A DNA stretch of 64,000 nt from DATMNI01 sp963817515 (GTDB lineage: Bacteria; Acidobacteriota; Terriglobia; Bryobacterales; Bryobacteraceae). The notes under the pieces were generated by a model. It did no database searches. It saw only the letters and a list, made by a program, of their open reading frames with translations, and was not told where the DNA came from. The translations under genes and the position numbers were made by a program. Positions 23,082 through 32,700 of this stretch are shown here, piece after piece; within the stretch, counting starts at the first letter, position 1; the number at the start of each line of letters is the position of its first letter. The stretch spans positions 1 to 64,000 of the forward strand of contig CAWFPJ010000023.1 of NCBI GenBank assembly GCA_963817515.1, read 5' to 3'.

Positions 23082-23132
23082 TTGACAAGTTCTCGCAATC
23101 ATCCTATTCTTGATAGAGTATATGGAGTATAT
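23082..23132 (+). promoter_or_regulatory. Promoter with GAGTATAT direct repeat upstream of GAF-ANTAR gene
   Basis: TTGACA (23082-23087), a 17-base spacer and TATTCT (23105-23110) form a near-ideal sigma70 promoter only five bases after the receptor stop codon. Two exact copies of GAGTATAT (23116-23123 and 23125-23132), at a nine-base period, lie on the expected transcription start. That is where a repressor would bind. Confidence 0.6.
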
Positions 23133-23149
23133 CAAAGCCAATCGAAATA

Positions 23150-23165
23150 AAAGCCGCGTCGCTTT
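23150..23165 (+). promoter_or_regulatory. Short hexaloop hairpin in leader of GAF-ANTAR mRNA
   Basis: AAAGC (23150-23154) and GCTTT (23161-23165) form a five-pair stem with a six-base loop CGCGTC, about 70 bases before the start codon. A run of U (CCGTTTTTTCG near 23200-23210) follows. ANTAR proteins bind paired hexaloop hairpins; the fourth loop base is G as in known targets but the first is C, not A, so this is only a candidate. Confidence 0.3.
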
Positions 23166-23237
23166 GAACTCCTGTTGTTGTTGTTGCCTCTAACCAACTC
23201 CGTTTTTTCGTTTTCCCAAAAACCTAAGGAGATTGAT

Positions 23238-23951
23238 ATGGCGACAACAGCGAATTTCCCTTCATTGAACGTAGTTTACCGGCCTGGTCTGTCGGGACAG
23301 ACAAGAACCTCCATCCATCCGCTGCTCGAACTCAGCCTTGCCCAAACCAATTCGCAGGGCGCTTACCTCTACCGCCTGGATCGGGATCCCGACGGCCTGG
23401 AACTCCTCACCTGGACCGGCCGTCCCCCGTCCGATATCGAGACCTTCGATGTCGAACTTCGGTCGCAGGCCGCCGCCTGGCATCGCGAGAATCTCAACGC
23501 GGTGCTGCTGGATCGCGATGCCTGGTCGGATTGGCGCTTCGAACGCTTCCCCGAGTTTTTGCGCAATCGCTTCCAGGCCGCGGCTTCCGTTCCCCTGCTC
23601 CATAGCGGCGAAGTCGTGGGCATCGTCAACATCTGCCGCCTCGCTCCGGCCGCCTACCAGCCGCGAGAGTCTGCCTTCCTGCGCAGCCTGAGCCTGCCCC
23701 TCGGAGCCCTGTTGTCCCACGCCACCGCGCGGGTCAAGCTCGAATCCGAAGTCGAAGCTCTCTCGCGCAAGCTGGCCGACCGCAAACTCTTCGACCGCGC
23801 CAAAGGCCTTCTCCAGGTCAGCTACCAGTGGACGGAAGAAGAGGCCTACCTGCACCTGCGCCGCACCAGCCGGCAGCGCCGCCAGCCGATGCGCGAGATC
23901 GCCCGCGAAATTATCGACCTCGCGGGAAGTGCCGCGGGGGGTGCTCAATGA
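23238..23951 (+). CDS. GAF-ANTAR RNA-binding regulator
   Basis: A 237-residue cytoplasmic regulator. Residues about 20-165 form a GAF domain (GAYLYRLDRDPDGLELLTWT ... AAASVPLLHSGEVVGIVNIC), a small-molecule or redox sensor. A coiled linker (KLESEVEALSRKLADRKLFD) leads to a C-terminal ANTAR domain: DRAKGLLQVSYQWTEEEAYL then HLRRTSRQRRQPMREIAREI. ANTAR domains bind dual-hairpin RNA and prevent termination. The start at ATG 23238 is set by AAGGAG at 23226-23231; an upstream in-frame start at 23175 lies in the leader and is unlikely. Its TGA overlaps the ATG of the deacetylase gene (ATGA), so the two are coupled. It probably regulates its own operon or the receptor; the target RNA is not proved. 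Confidence 0.88.
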   Translation: MATTANFPSLNVVYRPGLSGQTRTSIHPLLELSLAQTNSQGAYLYRLDRDPDGLELLTWTGRPPSDIETFDVELRSQAAAWHRENLNAVLLDRDAWSDWRFERFPEFLRNRFQAAASVPLLHSGEVVGIVNICRLAPAAYQPRESAFLRSLSLPLGALLSHATARVKLESEVEALSRKLADRKLFDRAKGLLQVSYQWTEEEAYLHLRRTSRQRRQPMREIAREIIDLAGSAAGGAQ

Positions 23952-24883
23952 ACCGCTCAATGAACCAGGCATCGACTCGCACAATTACGCGCCAGTCCTT
24001 TCTGCTGACCGTGCCTGAGGCCCTCATGGCCAAATCGCTCGCGTCGGCCAATACGCGACCCAAGCTGCTGATTGTGGCCGCCCATCCGGACGACGAATAC
24101 GCCGTCGCCGCCACCACCTACCGCCTGACCCGCGAGCTCGGCTGGACCGCCGATCACGTCGTCATCACCAACGGCGAGGCCGGCTACCGCTATTCGGCGC
24201 TGGCCGAAGCCGTCTACGGTGTCGGGCTGACCGGCGAAAGCCAGGGCCGCAGCCGCCTGCCCGCCATACGCCGAAAGGAAACCCTGGCCGCCGGCAAAGT
24301 GCTCGGCATCCGCCGCCACTACTTTCTCGATCAGCGCGATTCCGGCTTCGCCACCGACGCCGCCAACGCTCCCACCAGCAATTGGGATCACGCCGCCGTC
24401 CTAGGCTTCCTGACCGGCCTGCTGCACCGCGAGCACTACGACGCCATCTTTACCCTGTTGCCCACACCCGAAACTCACGGACACCATCGCGCCGCCACTC
24501 TGCTCGCGCTGGAAGCCGCCGCCAGCCTGCCCGAAGATCGACGCCCCCTTCTATTGGCCGCCGACCCTTGCGCCGCGGCCGCGCCCACCGAACTTTTCCG
24601 TGGAATGCCCGGCCAGCCGCTCTCCCGCACCCGCGGCGAGCGGCCTTCGTTCGTCTTCGACCGTGATTCCCACTTCGGCTATCGCAACGCCCTGAATTAC
24701 CAAATCGTCGTCAACTGGTTTATCGCTGAACACAAGTCGCAGGGCCTCTTTCAGACCGATTCCGGCAAACACCAGTTGGAGCAGTTCTGGCTGTTTGAAG
24801 CCAGCGGCCACGACGCGGAACGCCGCGCCGGCGAATTTGCCGCCCGCCTGACTCCGGCGGCACATCAGGTCGCGGCGCTTTGA
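23948..24883 (+). CDS. PIG-L/LmbE-family N-acetylglucosamine deacetylase-like protein
   Basis: A zinc-dependent deacetylase of 311 residues in the PIG-L family, which removes acetyl groups from N-acetylglucosamine conjugates. The metal/catalytic motif AHPDDEYAVAATTYRL is intact, as is the downstream PTPETHGHHRAATLLA motif with the third His ligand. The N-terminal 35 residues before PKLLIVAAHPDDE are not part of the domain and the true start may be the ATG at 24027 (MAKSLASAN). The ATG at 23948 overlaps the upstream stop, which favours it. Family members make thiol cofactors such as bacillithiol or act on sugars; the link to a thioredoxin downstream would fit either redox cofactor or glycan work. 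Substrate not known. Confidence 0.85.
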   Translation: MNRSMNQASTRTITRQSFLLTVPEALMAKSLASANTRPKLLIVAAHPDDEYAVAATTYRLTRELGWTADHVVITNGEAGYRYSALAEAVYGVGLTGESQGRSRLPAIRRKETLAAGKVLGIRRHYFLDQRDSGFATDAANAPTSNWDHAAVLGFLTGLLHREHYDAIFTLLPTPETHGHHRAATLLALEAAASLPEDRRPLLLAADPCAAAAPTELFRGMPGQPLSRTRGERPSFVFDRDSHFGYRNALNYQIVVNWFIAEHKSQGLFQTDSGKHQLEQFWLFEASGHDAERRAGEFAARLTPAAHQVAAL

Positions 24884-24903
24884 CGCGCCCCTTGGAGATG
24901 AAT

Positions 24904-26124
24904 ATGCCGATCGCAAAATTCCTCACTGCTTCCGTTCTCTTCAGCGCAGCTCTGGGCGCGCAATCCCTCACAGGAATGTGGGATTGCACCGTCAACGTCA
25001 ACGGCACTGAAATCCCCTTCCGCATGGAGTTTTCCGCCAGCGCCGCCGCCGTGAAGGCCAGCTTCTTCAATGGCGACGAGCGCGTGCCGTCCACCAGCGG
25101 ACAGCTCGAGCGAGACTCGCTCCGTCTCAACTTCGATCAGTACGCCAACCGCCTCGAAGCCGCCGTTACCGAAAACGGCACCGAGACCGGCTTGGAAGGC
25201 CGTTACGGCCGCGAGGGACGCTGGTACCCGTTCCGCGCCCACCGCGCTTCCCCATCGCCTGTAAACTCCGCCGCCAGCGCCCCCAACATCGATGGACTCT
25301 GGGAGATCCCCACGCAGAGTCCGAAAGGCGAATCCGCATGGCGCTTCATCGTCCGGCAGAACGGCGCCGAAATCTCTGCTGTCATCCTTCGCGTGGATGG
25401 CGACACCGGTGCCCTCACCGGCGCCTGGCGCGACGGCAAGTTCGTGCTCAGTCACTTCTCCGGCGCGCGTCCCAACCTGCTCGAAATCACGCCCGCCGCC
25501 GATGGCTCGCTGAAAATCGTGCAGAATGGCCGCACGCAACTCACCGCATTGAGACCGGCCTCGGCACGCGCCCAGGGACTCGGCGAACCCACCGACCCCT
25601 TCCATCACACCGGCGTGAAAGACCCTTCCGCGCCGCTCGCCTTGGCCTTCCCCGATCTGGCGGGACGTACCGTATCGCTCGCCGACGCGCGCTTCCGCGG
25701 CAAAGTGGTAGTGCTCGCCATCTCCGGCAGCTGGTGCCCCAACTGCCATGATGAAGCGCCATTCCTCGAGGAACTCTACCGCCAGTACCGTCAACAGGGA
25801 CTCGAAGTCGTCGCCCTTTCCTTCGAGGAGGCGGACCAGTTGAAGACGCTCGCCCGTCTGCGCGCCTTCATCAAACAGTACGATATCGACTACACCGTGC
25901 TCGTCCCCGGCGAGCCCGGCCAACTCGCCGAAAAGTTTCCGCAAGCCGAGAACCTGAATTCCTGGCCGACGACATTCTTCCTGGACCGCGACGGCAAGGT
26001 ACGCGGTGTTCACGCCGGCTTCGCCGGACGCGCCAGCGGCGAGTTCTACACCCAAACCAAACGTGAAGTCACGCGACTGGTGGAGAATCTACTTGCCGAA
26101 TCCACCAGCGCCCGTGCGCGGTAG
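24904..26124 (+). CDS. Exported TlpA-like thioredoxin with N-terminal beta domains
   Basis: A secreted thiol-disulfide protein of 406 residues. ATG 24904 gives a signal peptide (MPIAKFLTASVLFSAALGAQ) and sits seven bases after TTGGAG; ATG 24898 is too close to it. Residues about 20-230 form two similar lipocalin-like beta units (LTGMWDCTVNVNGTEIPFRM and IDGLWEIPTQSPKGESAWRF). Residues about 250-400 are an AhpC/TlpA-type thioredoxin fold with the active site GSWCPNCHDEAPFLEELY, a cis-Pro in NSWPTTFFLDRDGKVRG and an ending typical of TlpA. It acts outside the cytoplasmic membrane, probably reducing disulfides of surface proteins. It is the last gene of the receptor-2 group, 20 bp after the deacetylase. 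Confidence 0.88.
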   Translation: MPIAKFLTASVLFSAALGAQSLTGMWDCTVNVNGTEIPFRMEFSASAAAVKASFFNGDERVPSTSGQLERDSLRLNFDQYANRLEAAVTENGTETGLEGRYGREGRWYPFRAHRASPSPVNSAASAPNIDGLWEIPTQSPKGESAWRFIVRQNGAEISAVILRVDGDTGALTGAWRDGKFVLSHFSGARPNLLEITPAADGSLKIVQNGRTQLTALRPASARAQGLGEPTDPFHHTGVKDPSAPLALAFPDLAGRTVSLADARFRGKVVVLAISGSWCPNCHDEAPFLEELYRQYRQQGLEVVALSFEEADQLKTLARLRAFIKQYDIDYTVLVPGEPGQLAEKFPQAENLNSWPTTFFLDRDGKVRGVHAGFAGRASGEFYTQTKREVTRLVENLLAESTSARAR

Positions 26125-26136
26125 GTCCACCCCCGT

Positions 26137-29100
26137 CTAGAAATACAACCGCGCGCCGATTTGCAGCGACCGCGGCGCCTGTGCGCTCGTCACCCTGCCG
26201 AAATTCGCATTGGTGAACTCAGCCACTGGCGCGCTATACGTAACCACGTTCAGCACGTTGTACCCCTCCACGCGCAACTGAGCCATGTAGCGCTCCTTGA
26301 AGCGGAAGTTCCGGAACACTGACATATCCACCCGGTGCACACCGTCGGAACGCAGAACATTCCGTCCGACGTTGCCGAAGGTGAACGCCGCCGGAGCCGC
26401 GAAAGCCTCCTTGGCGAACCACCGGGAAGGCGTCGAATTATCCACGTGCCAATCGCCGACCAGGTTGGGACGCTCCCCGTTGTTGCCCGGTGTTGGCGAT
26501 GTCGCCCGCAATCGTGACATTTACCGGCTGGCCGGAACGTATGTCCGCCAACCCGTTGACCTGCCAGTTACCGATCGCGTAGTCCACTACCCTGTTGCCC
26601 GTATGCAGGGCCTTGCTCTTGCCAAAAGGCAGATCGTACACCCAGCTCAGCACCAGGTTGTGGGGAACGTCGTAACTCGCAACGCTACGGTCGGCCCTCA
26701 TGTTATACGGGTTCTGGATCGAGTTGCCTTCCACACCGAAGAAGCCGGAAGACCCCGGGTCCATCGTCCTGGACCAGGTATACGACGCAGTGAACGCCAA
26801 ACCCTTCGACCAGCGACGCTCTAGCGACGTTTGCAGCCCGTGATAACTGGCGGTGCCCCAACTGCGGTCGAACGACGAAGGGATATTCATGTACGGGAAC
26901 GGAGCCCGATCCTGCCACCGTCCGGGGCCGGGATAAAGCGACGTGCCATAACGCCCGCCTATGTCCGTCCGCCGGCTCCCCGAACCGACGTAGTTCACCG
27001 ACACCAGGAAGCCCTGGGCCAGCTCGTGCTGGAAGCCGAAGTTCCACTGGATCGAGTACGCGTTCTTCCAGTTGGGATCGCCGGCATAAGTGCTCTGGCT
27101 GAATGGATCGGCCACCGGCAGGGTCGCCGAAGGCAGCGGGTTGAAACCGGAGATCGTCGGCAGTGGCGCGGCAGTGCTCGGATAGTTCAGATTGGCTGCG
27201 GATTGCCAGCCCAACGCCGGATACGTGCCGATGAAGTTGCGCGCGATCTGGGTGACGCCGGAATAGTTATCGAAGAATATCCCGGAAGAAGCGCGGATGA
27301 CGGTGTTCGCTCCCAAGCGATATGCAAAGCCGAGCCGCGGCTGGAAGTTCTTGGTCGTATCGTGCCAGACCTTGCCGCCGTCGGCGACCACCACGTTCGC
27401 CGGCAGCCAGCCGGCGGGCGCGCCGGCCGGTGTCGGGATGCAGCCGCCCTTCGTAACGCCCGAACCACAGGCCGGCGCCGCCCTTTGCAGGATGTACGTT
27501 CCGTTCAGGTAGTTCATGTCGCCGGCAAAGTTGTTGCTGTGGTCGTCGGTTCCCGCCGTCGGGATGAAGGTGCGGTCATAACGCAGGCCCATATTGACGG
27601 TCAACCGGCTAGTTATTTTCCAGGAGTCCTGCAAGTAGAAACCGACCACGCCTCCCCACCAGGGCATCGTCTCGATGATGTCGCGGCGGGTGGCGCCGTC
27701 CGGAACATTCAGCAGGAACGAAGCCAGCGGACTGCCGGTGCGTGCCGAGACGAAGCGGGTCGGCCGTCTGGGCGTTCGCAAAGCCGATGCTGGTGATACC
27801 ATTCTCGTAATACCACTGCACCCGGTTATACTCGGCGCCAATCTTCAACATGTGCGAGCCAACCAGTTTGGAGAAGCCCATGCGGTGGTGCCAGCTGTCT
27901 CCCGTGCGGCTCACGTTCCACTGCTCCTGGCTGCTGAAGAAGCCGGAGGGTTGAAGCCGGGATAGTAGGTGTTGCCGTCCACGTACGTGGTGATTACGTT
28001 CGCCGAGTATCCTACCTTGCTGGCGAAATCCGAAGGCAGGGAACGGTAGTGATCCCACGACGCGGTCCACTGATACACGCGGCCGAACTGGTATTGGAAT
28101 ACCGCCCCGGGACCGAAGGTGTGTACCCAGTTCCCGGCCAGGTTGTGCGCGCGGCCATTCGAGATCCTCGCCTGCGTCGGCAGGCTCGCGGCCCCTGCGC
28201 CCGGGTTGAAGAACCCTGTATAACGCACCCAGATCGAATCCTTGTCGCTAAAGCGGTGGTCGACGCGGCCGTTCACGCTGTGCTGCCAGTTCTGCACTCT
28301 GGTCCGGTTCCAGGCGTTTTGGTTGGCGATGCCGGTGGGCTCGATCGGCGGCAGCACCGTCTGCGCGAAGTACACCATGCCGGGGTTCAGGCGGGTAGTG
28401 GGGATGATATTGCCGGGGAAGGGATCGCGGAGGAATGTACCCGACCCGTCCGGGTTGGCGCGAGTCGAGAACGGGTCGTAGATCTGCTGCGGCCAGTCGC
28501 TCAGATCGCCCTTCAGGTTGGCAGGCGTGGGCACGCGCAAAGTGCTCAAAGCCGGGCCAACGCTGTAATACCTCTGGTATCCGCCAAAGAAGAAGGTCTT
28601 GTTTTTCCCATTGTAGAGTTTGGGGATCTTGACCGGCCCGCCCACGGTGCCGCCGAACGTGTGGCCCTTGAACGGGGCCACCGAAGCCAGGAAGGTGTTG
28701 CGCGCATTAAAGGCGTCGTTCTGCTCGACATCGTAGACGTTGCCGTGCAGTTCGTTGGTGCCCGATTTGGTGGTGGTGTTGATCACGCCGCCCATCACCC
28801 CGCCCACCTCGGCCGAGTCGTTGTGGGACTGGACCTTGAACTCCTCGATCGTCTCCATGATGGGGTTCACCGCCAGGTTGCTGAAGAACGTGGCCTGGTT
28901 GTTCACGCCATCCAGCATGTACATGCTGCTGCGGTTGATCTGGCCGTTCACCGACGGGATGCTCGATTGCCCGGTGCCGATCGCCGTCACGCCGGGCGTC
29001 AGCCGCATCAGGTTCTGTATGTTCCTGCCGGCCGGCAGGTCCACCACCTGCTGCCTCGTCAGCACGCTCCCCAACTCGGCGGTCGCGCTCTGCAACTGCA

Positions 29101-29479
29101 CACCGGTGGCCTCCACGCTGATGGAATCCTGCACCTTGCCGACGGCCAGCGCGAAGTCGAAAACCGATCGCTGGTTCACCACCAGGTTGAAAGGCTCGAT
29201 CCTGTTTGTGCTGAACCCGGGCTTACTGCCTTCCAGCGTGTAGTTTCCCGGAAGGATGTTCAGGATGATGTAGATGCCTTGGTCGTTCGTGATCGTCCGG
29301 GATTCCACACCGGTGGCCGTGTTCCGCAACAGGATCACGGTTTCCGGCACAACGGCGCCGGTAGCGTCACGGACGGTTCCGTTAATCGAAGCGTTTGAGA
29401 TTTGCGCGTAGACGGCGGTAGTCGCCAGAAACTGGCAGAGCGCTACGGCCAGAACGAGATGAGGTTTCGACGGATGCAT
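26137..29479 (-). CDS. Oar-like TonB-dependent receptor 3 (frameshifted)
   Basis: An outer-membrane receptor of about 1,110 residues. ATG 29479 (MHPSKPHLVLAVALCQFLAT) gives a signal peptide and is preceded by GGAGGG at a suitable distance; an ATG at 29494 overlaps that site. Domains: CarboxypepD_reg (NASINGTVRDATGAVVPETV; GIYIILNILPGNYTLEGSKP), plug (VLTRQQVVDLPAGRNIQNLM; IEEFKVQSHNDSAEVGGVMG; SGTNELHGNVYDVEQNDAFN) and barrel ending SAQAPRSLQIGARLYF, with a C-terminal Phe as expected. Three frame changes (near 27930, 27770, 26500) must be corrected. An inverted repeat and a promoter lie upstream at 29501-29546. Ligand unknown. Confidence 0.88.
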
Positions 29480-29500
29480 GGTGGAACCCTCCATTACGAC

Positions 29501-29546
29501 ATGACTCGGTTGCAGTCATAGTACACACGGGAAACATCCACCGCAA
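29501..29546 (-). promoter_or_regulatory. Promoter plus ATGACT dyad before Oar receptor 3
   Basis: On the minus strand TTGCGG (29546-29541), 17 bases and TACTAT (29523-29518) form a plausible promoter. It overlaps a perfect dyad, ATGACT (29501-29506) and AGTCAT (29514-29519) with a seven-base centre. The dyad lies on the start of transcription, a repressor-like position. Confidence 0.45.
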
Positions 29547-29667
29547 GCCTATGCCGTTACAGTGTCAGCGCTAAGTAGAAATATCCCCTTCCACCGCGGA
29601 AGACAAGTGCTGACACCGGACCGAAATTCGATTCTCGGCAAATTCCAGGGCAGAGTGCTACAAAACG

Positions 29668-29699
29668 TTATCTCCCAAGATTGTTATCTGCCAAGATTG
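29668..29699 (+). repeat. Two tandem 16-base direct repeats upstream of the cassette
   Basis: TTATCTCCCAAGATTG (29668-29683) is repeated immediately as TTATCTGCCAAGATTG (29684-29699), one mismatch. A TTTCTC fragment then starts a third copy, and an inverted CTTGGG follows at 29708-29713. It lies 54 bases before the ATG of the metzincin gene. A TATATT at 29736-29741 could be a -10 element. It may be a regulator binding site. Confidence 0.55.
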
Positions 29700-29752
29700 T
29701 TTCTCAACTTGGGATTCTAGGGTCAGGCTATTTGATATATTTAGATTCTCGC

Positions 29753-32700
29753 ATGGCGAAAATTGTAGTTCAGACCTCACCATTTCAGAATCCGAAATGG
29801 CCGGCTGGCAAATTGAAGCCCGGCCAGAAGGCCAAACTCACTGTCGAGGCCCCCAAAATAAAAGGCTCCCAGCACGTCGAGTTCCGCATCCGCACAGGCG
29901 ACGATCTGTTCGACGTGGTTTCGAGCGCGGCGGGTAAAGCAGAAGCGGTATGGGTGGTGCCCAACCTGCCGCACACCCCGAAGCTGAAGTTCGACGCGCT
30001 GCTGCGGGAGAAGCCTACGCCCGCCAACGGTCATCGCGCCGTGCTCGAAACCGTTGAGTCTCCGGAAGCCGAGGTGTCCGGGTACAAGGTCGAGATCACG
30101 AAGATCGATACCGCTTTCGTTCCGAAGACGGAGAAGATCGAAGTTACCTGGAAAGTCACCGACACCGAATCGGTCGCGAAGAGGGGCCGCATCGAAATCT
30201 GGGGCGAGCGCTATCCGTCCAACCTTCCGCTCTACACGGAGACCTTCACTCCAGCGAATGGAACCAAGGAGTGGAAGACCTGGGACGGAAAGGCAAACGC
30301 CGGCGTTCTAAACGGTGAGTACCTTACTCCAGAGTTCGCACCCTATCGTTTCCGCGTCGTCATCGGCCCCGATACCGCTTCCGTGGAGAAGCCGTATGAG
30401 GACGGCTTGAGCAAAGCCACCGCCGCGGAGGCCGCTTTCGAAGTGCTCGTCGAAAGTCTGTGGATTCGTGTGCAATCCTCTCTTACCGAATCCGCTACCG
30501 ACGAGGAGTACAAGTTCGACGACGTGCTGCTGGTTGAGCCGCGCAACACGAATGGCAGTTATGCCGCGAAGGGCCGCCTTCCGAAAGAAGGCGAGCATGG
30601 CCGGCTTCGGATCCCCATGGCGCGGCACAACCAGAACAGCGACAGCCTCAATCAGGGAGGTGTCGCAATCGGAGATGCCTACTCCGGCGGGGCCACCAAG
30701 TGGACGATCGACCAGGGCGTTTATTCAAGGCCACAGATCCCGGTGGAATACGAGGTCCGTCTCCGCAGCCGGGATAGCGCCAACAACACCGATACTGAGA
30801 AGAAAGGGCTTTGGGTGAAGGAGGGAATCGGGCCGCTCAAGATCGATATCGTCGCGCAGGACTACTATCGAAGCTCGCTCTTCGAAGGTGGCGGCAACCT
30901 GGCCACCTACTGGAAGAACGCGGCGTTCAAAGTAAAGCACGGCACCCACGACTTGCCGAAAAACAGCGGCAGCGGCGGCACTCCCGCCAATAGCCCTGTC
31001 TTCGGATTCTGGCAGGCGCGCATTGAGGTGACGGTTGACGATACCGAGACCATCAACATCTCCTCTTTCGATGACACGATGAAGTACAAGAAGGGAGCGT
31101 CGGAACTGACGGTATACCTGAACCGGACCAAGCTGCAATCCACCACCAGCGATGACGATCTGACCAAGGGACGGAAAGACTATAAGGAAGTTGACGACCA
31201 CACCATCAAGCTGCGTCCGAAGTTCGCCAAGCAGAAAGATATTATATGGATCGTCCGGAAGGATACCAGTGGTGGAAGTGACGCAGTGGGGAAATGGGAT
31301 GCCTATCCGCCTGGAGTAAACTGCCCCCTGCACTACGGCGGCATTCGGGGAAAGGAAGCCAATAATCTTTTTCTGAAAGATTATGCCGCCGGGACCGGGT
31401 CCGAACCGGTTATTGGCCGGGCGTCGGACTTTCCCTGGAAGGCTGCCGACCTGGTGAACCTCAAACCCGATACGGTAGATGCCGACAAGCAGGAACGAGT
31501 GGAAGTAACGGCGATTCAGAAAGCGGGAGACGGGAAGCGTGGGTTGGCTGGCGTGGTGTTTTCTCCGTCTTTCATTGCCGGCGACTCCTACGAGCTGAAG
31601 GGCTTCATCGACCGGTGCCCTTTCGATCGCAACCTGGGCTGCGTATCCGAGGAGAAACCCAAGTGGGAAGGCAAGACCGGCGACCTGACCGTCTGGCGCT
31701 GGATCCGAATATTGAAATCGTTACGCCTGCACACTACAGGGCAAGGGGGTCTGCCTAGTGGAGTCGGCAGTACCGCCGAGCCGACCGCCCCGGCCTATCA
31801 TGCCGATGGTGTCAACATGAGCGTATCCGGCATCAACTCGATGCAGGAGTCTTTCTTCAACGAATGGACGATGAAAGCTGCGTCATCCGGTTCCGTCCAT
31901 CAGGACATCAATCTGACCGACTACATCACCGCACACGACAATGCGAGGCCAACCTCAGACAAAGGTAGGGTTGCGATCGGCAGTGTCAGCAACGTTAAGA
32001 ATTTTATGGGGCAGTACGATCACTATCGAATCCAGTTGCCGCCGGGTTTCCCTGCGAACCGGCGTAATGTGGCTGCCAATAAGATCGCAACGCTCGCGAG
32101 TGGCACTCCGTCGAAGGACGCTGGAGACGCAGTGAAAGCCGCGATTACGACTCACGAAACTCCTCTTGCGACTGTTGGCGATGCGACCCTCAATAGCGGT
32201 GTGAGCGCATTAGCCGTCTACACCGACAATGCCAACAAGTACTTCAACTGGGTGTACGGTGAGGCAAAGAAGAACGTGCTGAAGGTGCTGGACGCATCGA
32301 CGATCACTCCCAAGACGACACCACCCAAGAAAATGAACGTGGTCCGCTGGCCGGAACTGCATGACAAACCAGTTTGGAACTCGGGGCAGAATTCGACCTC
32401 AGGCATGAGTTGGGAAGGCACATGTATCGGCGATGGACAGTCGGTGTTTAAGACGGGCACGCACTCCGATTCGCTGTTTGCCCATGAAATGGGCCACTCT
32501 ACCAACCTGGTGCACTTTGTGGCTAACAATTTTGGTTGGAAACACCACGACCTGACGCTTCCGGACTGCTACATGAGTTACAACTTTCCCACGGGATTCA
32601 TCGTGAAACCCACAACCGCGGTGGGAACCGGCGGCACGGCCGATACCGGCTGGCCGGGTACAGTGCCTGCTACGCTGCCAGCCCCGAGTTCCATCGTTCC

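Noticed and set aside
24865..26055. 396-codon open frame on the minus strand
   Set aside because: Opposite the thioredoxin gene, which has the CPNC site and signal peptide.
28049..29398. 449-codon open frame on the plus strand
   Set aside because: It lies opposite Oar receptor 3, has a His/Arg/Val-rich composition and no family motif; it is a high-GC antisense shadow.
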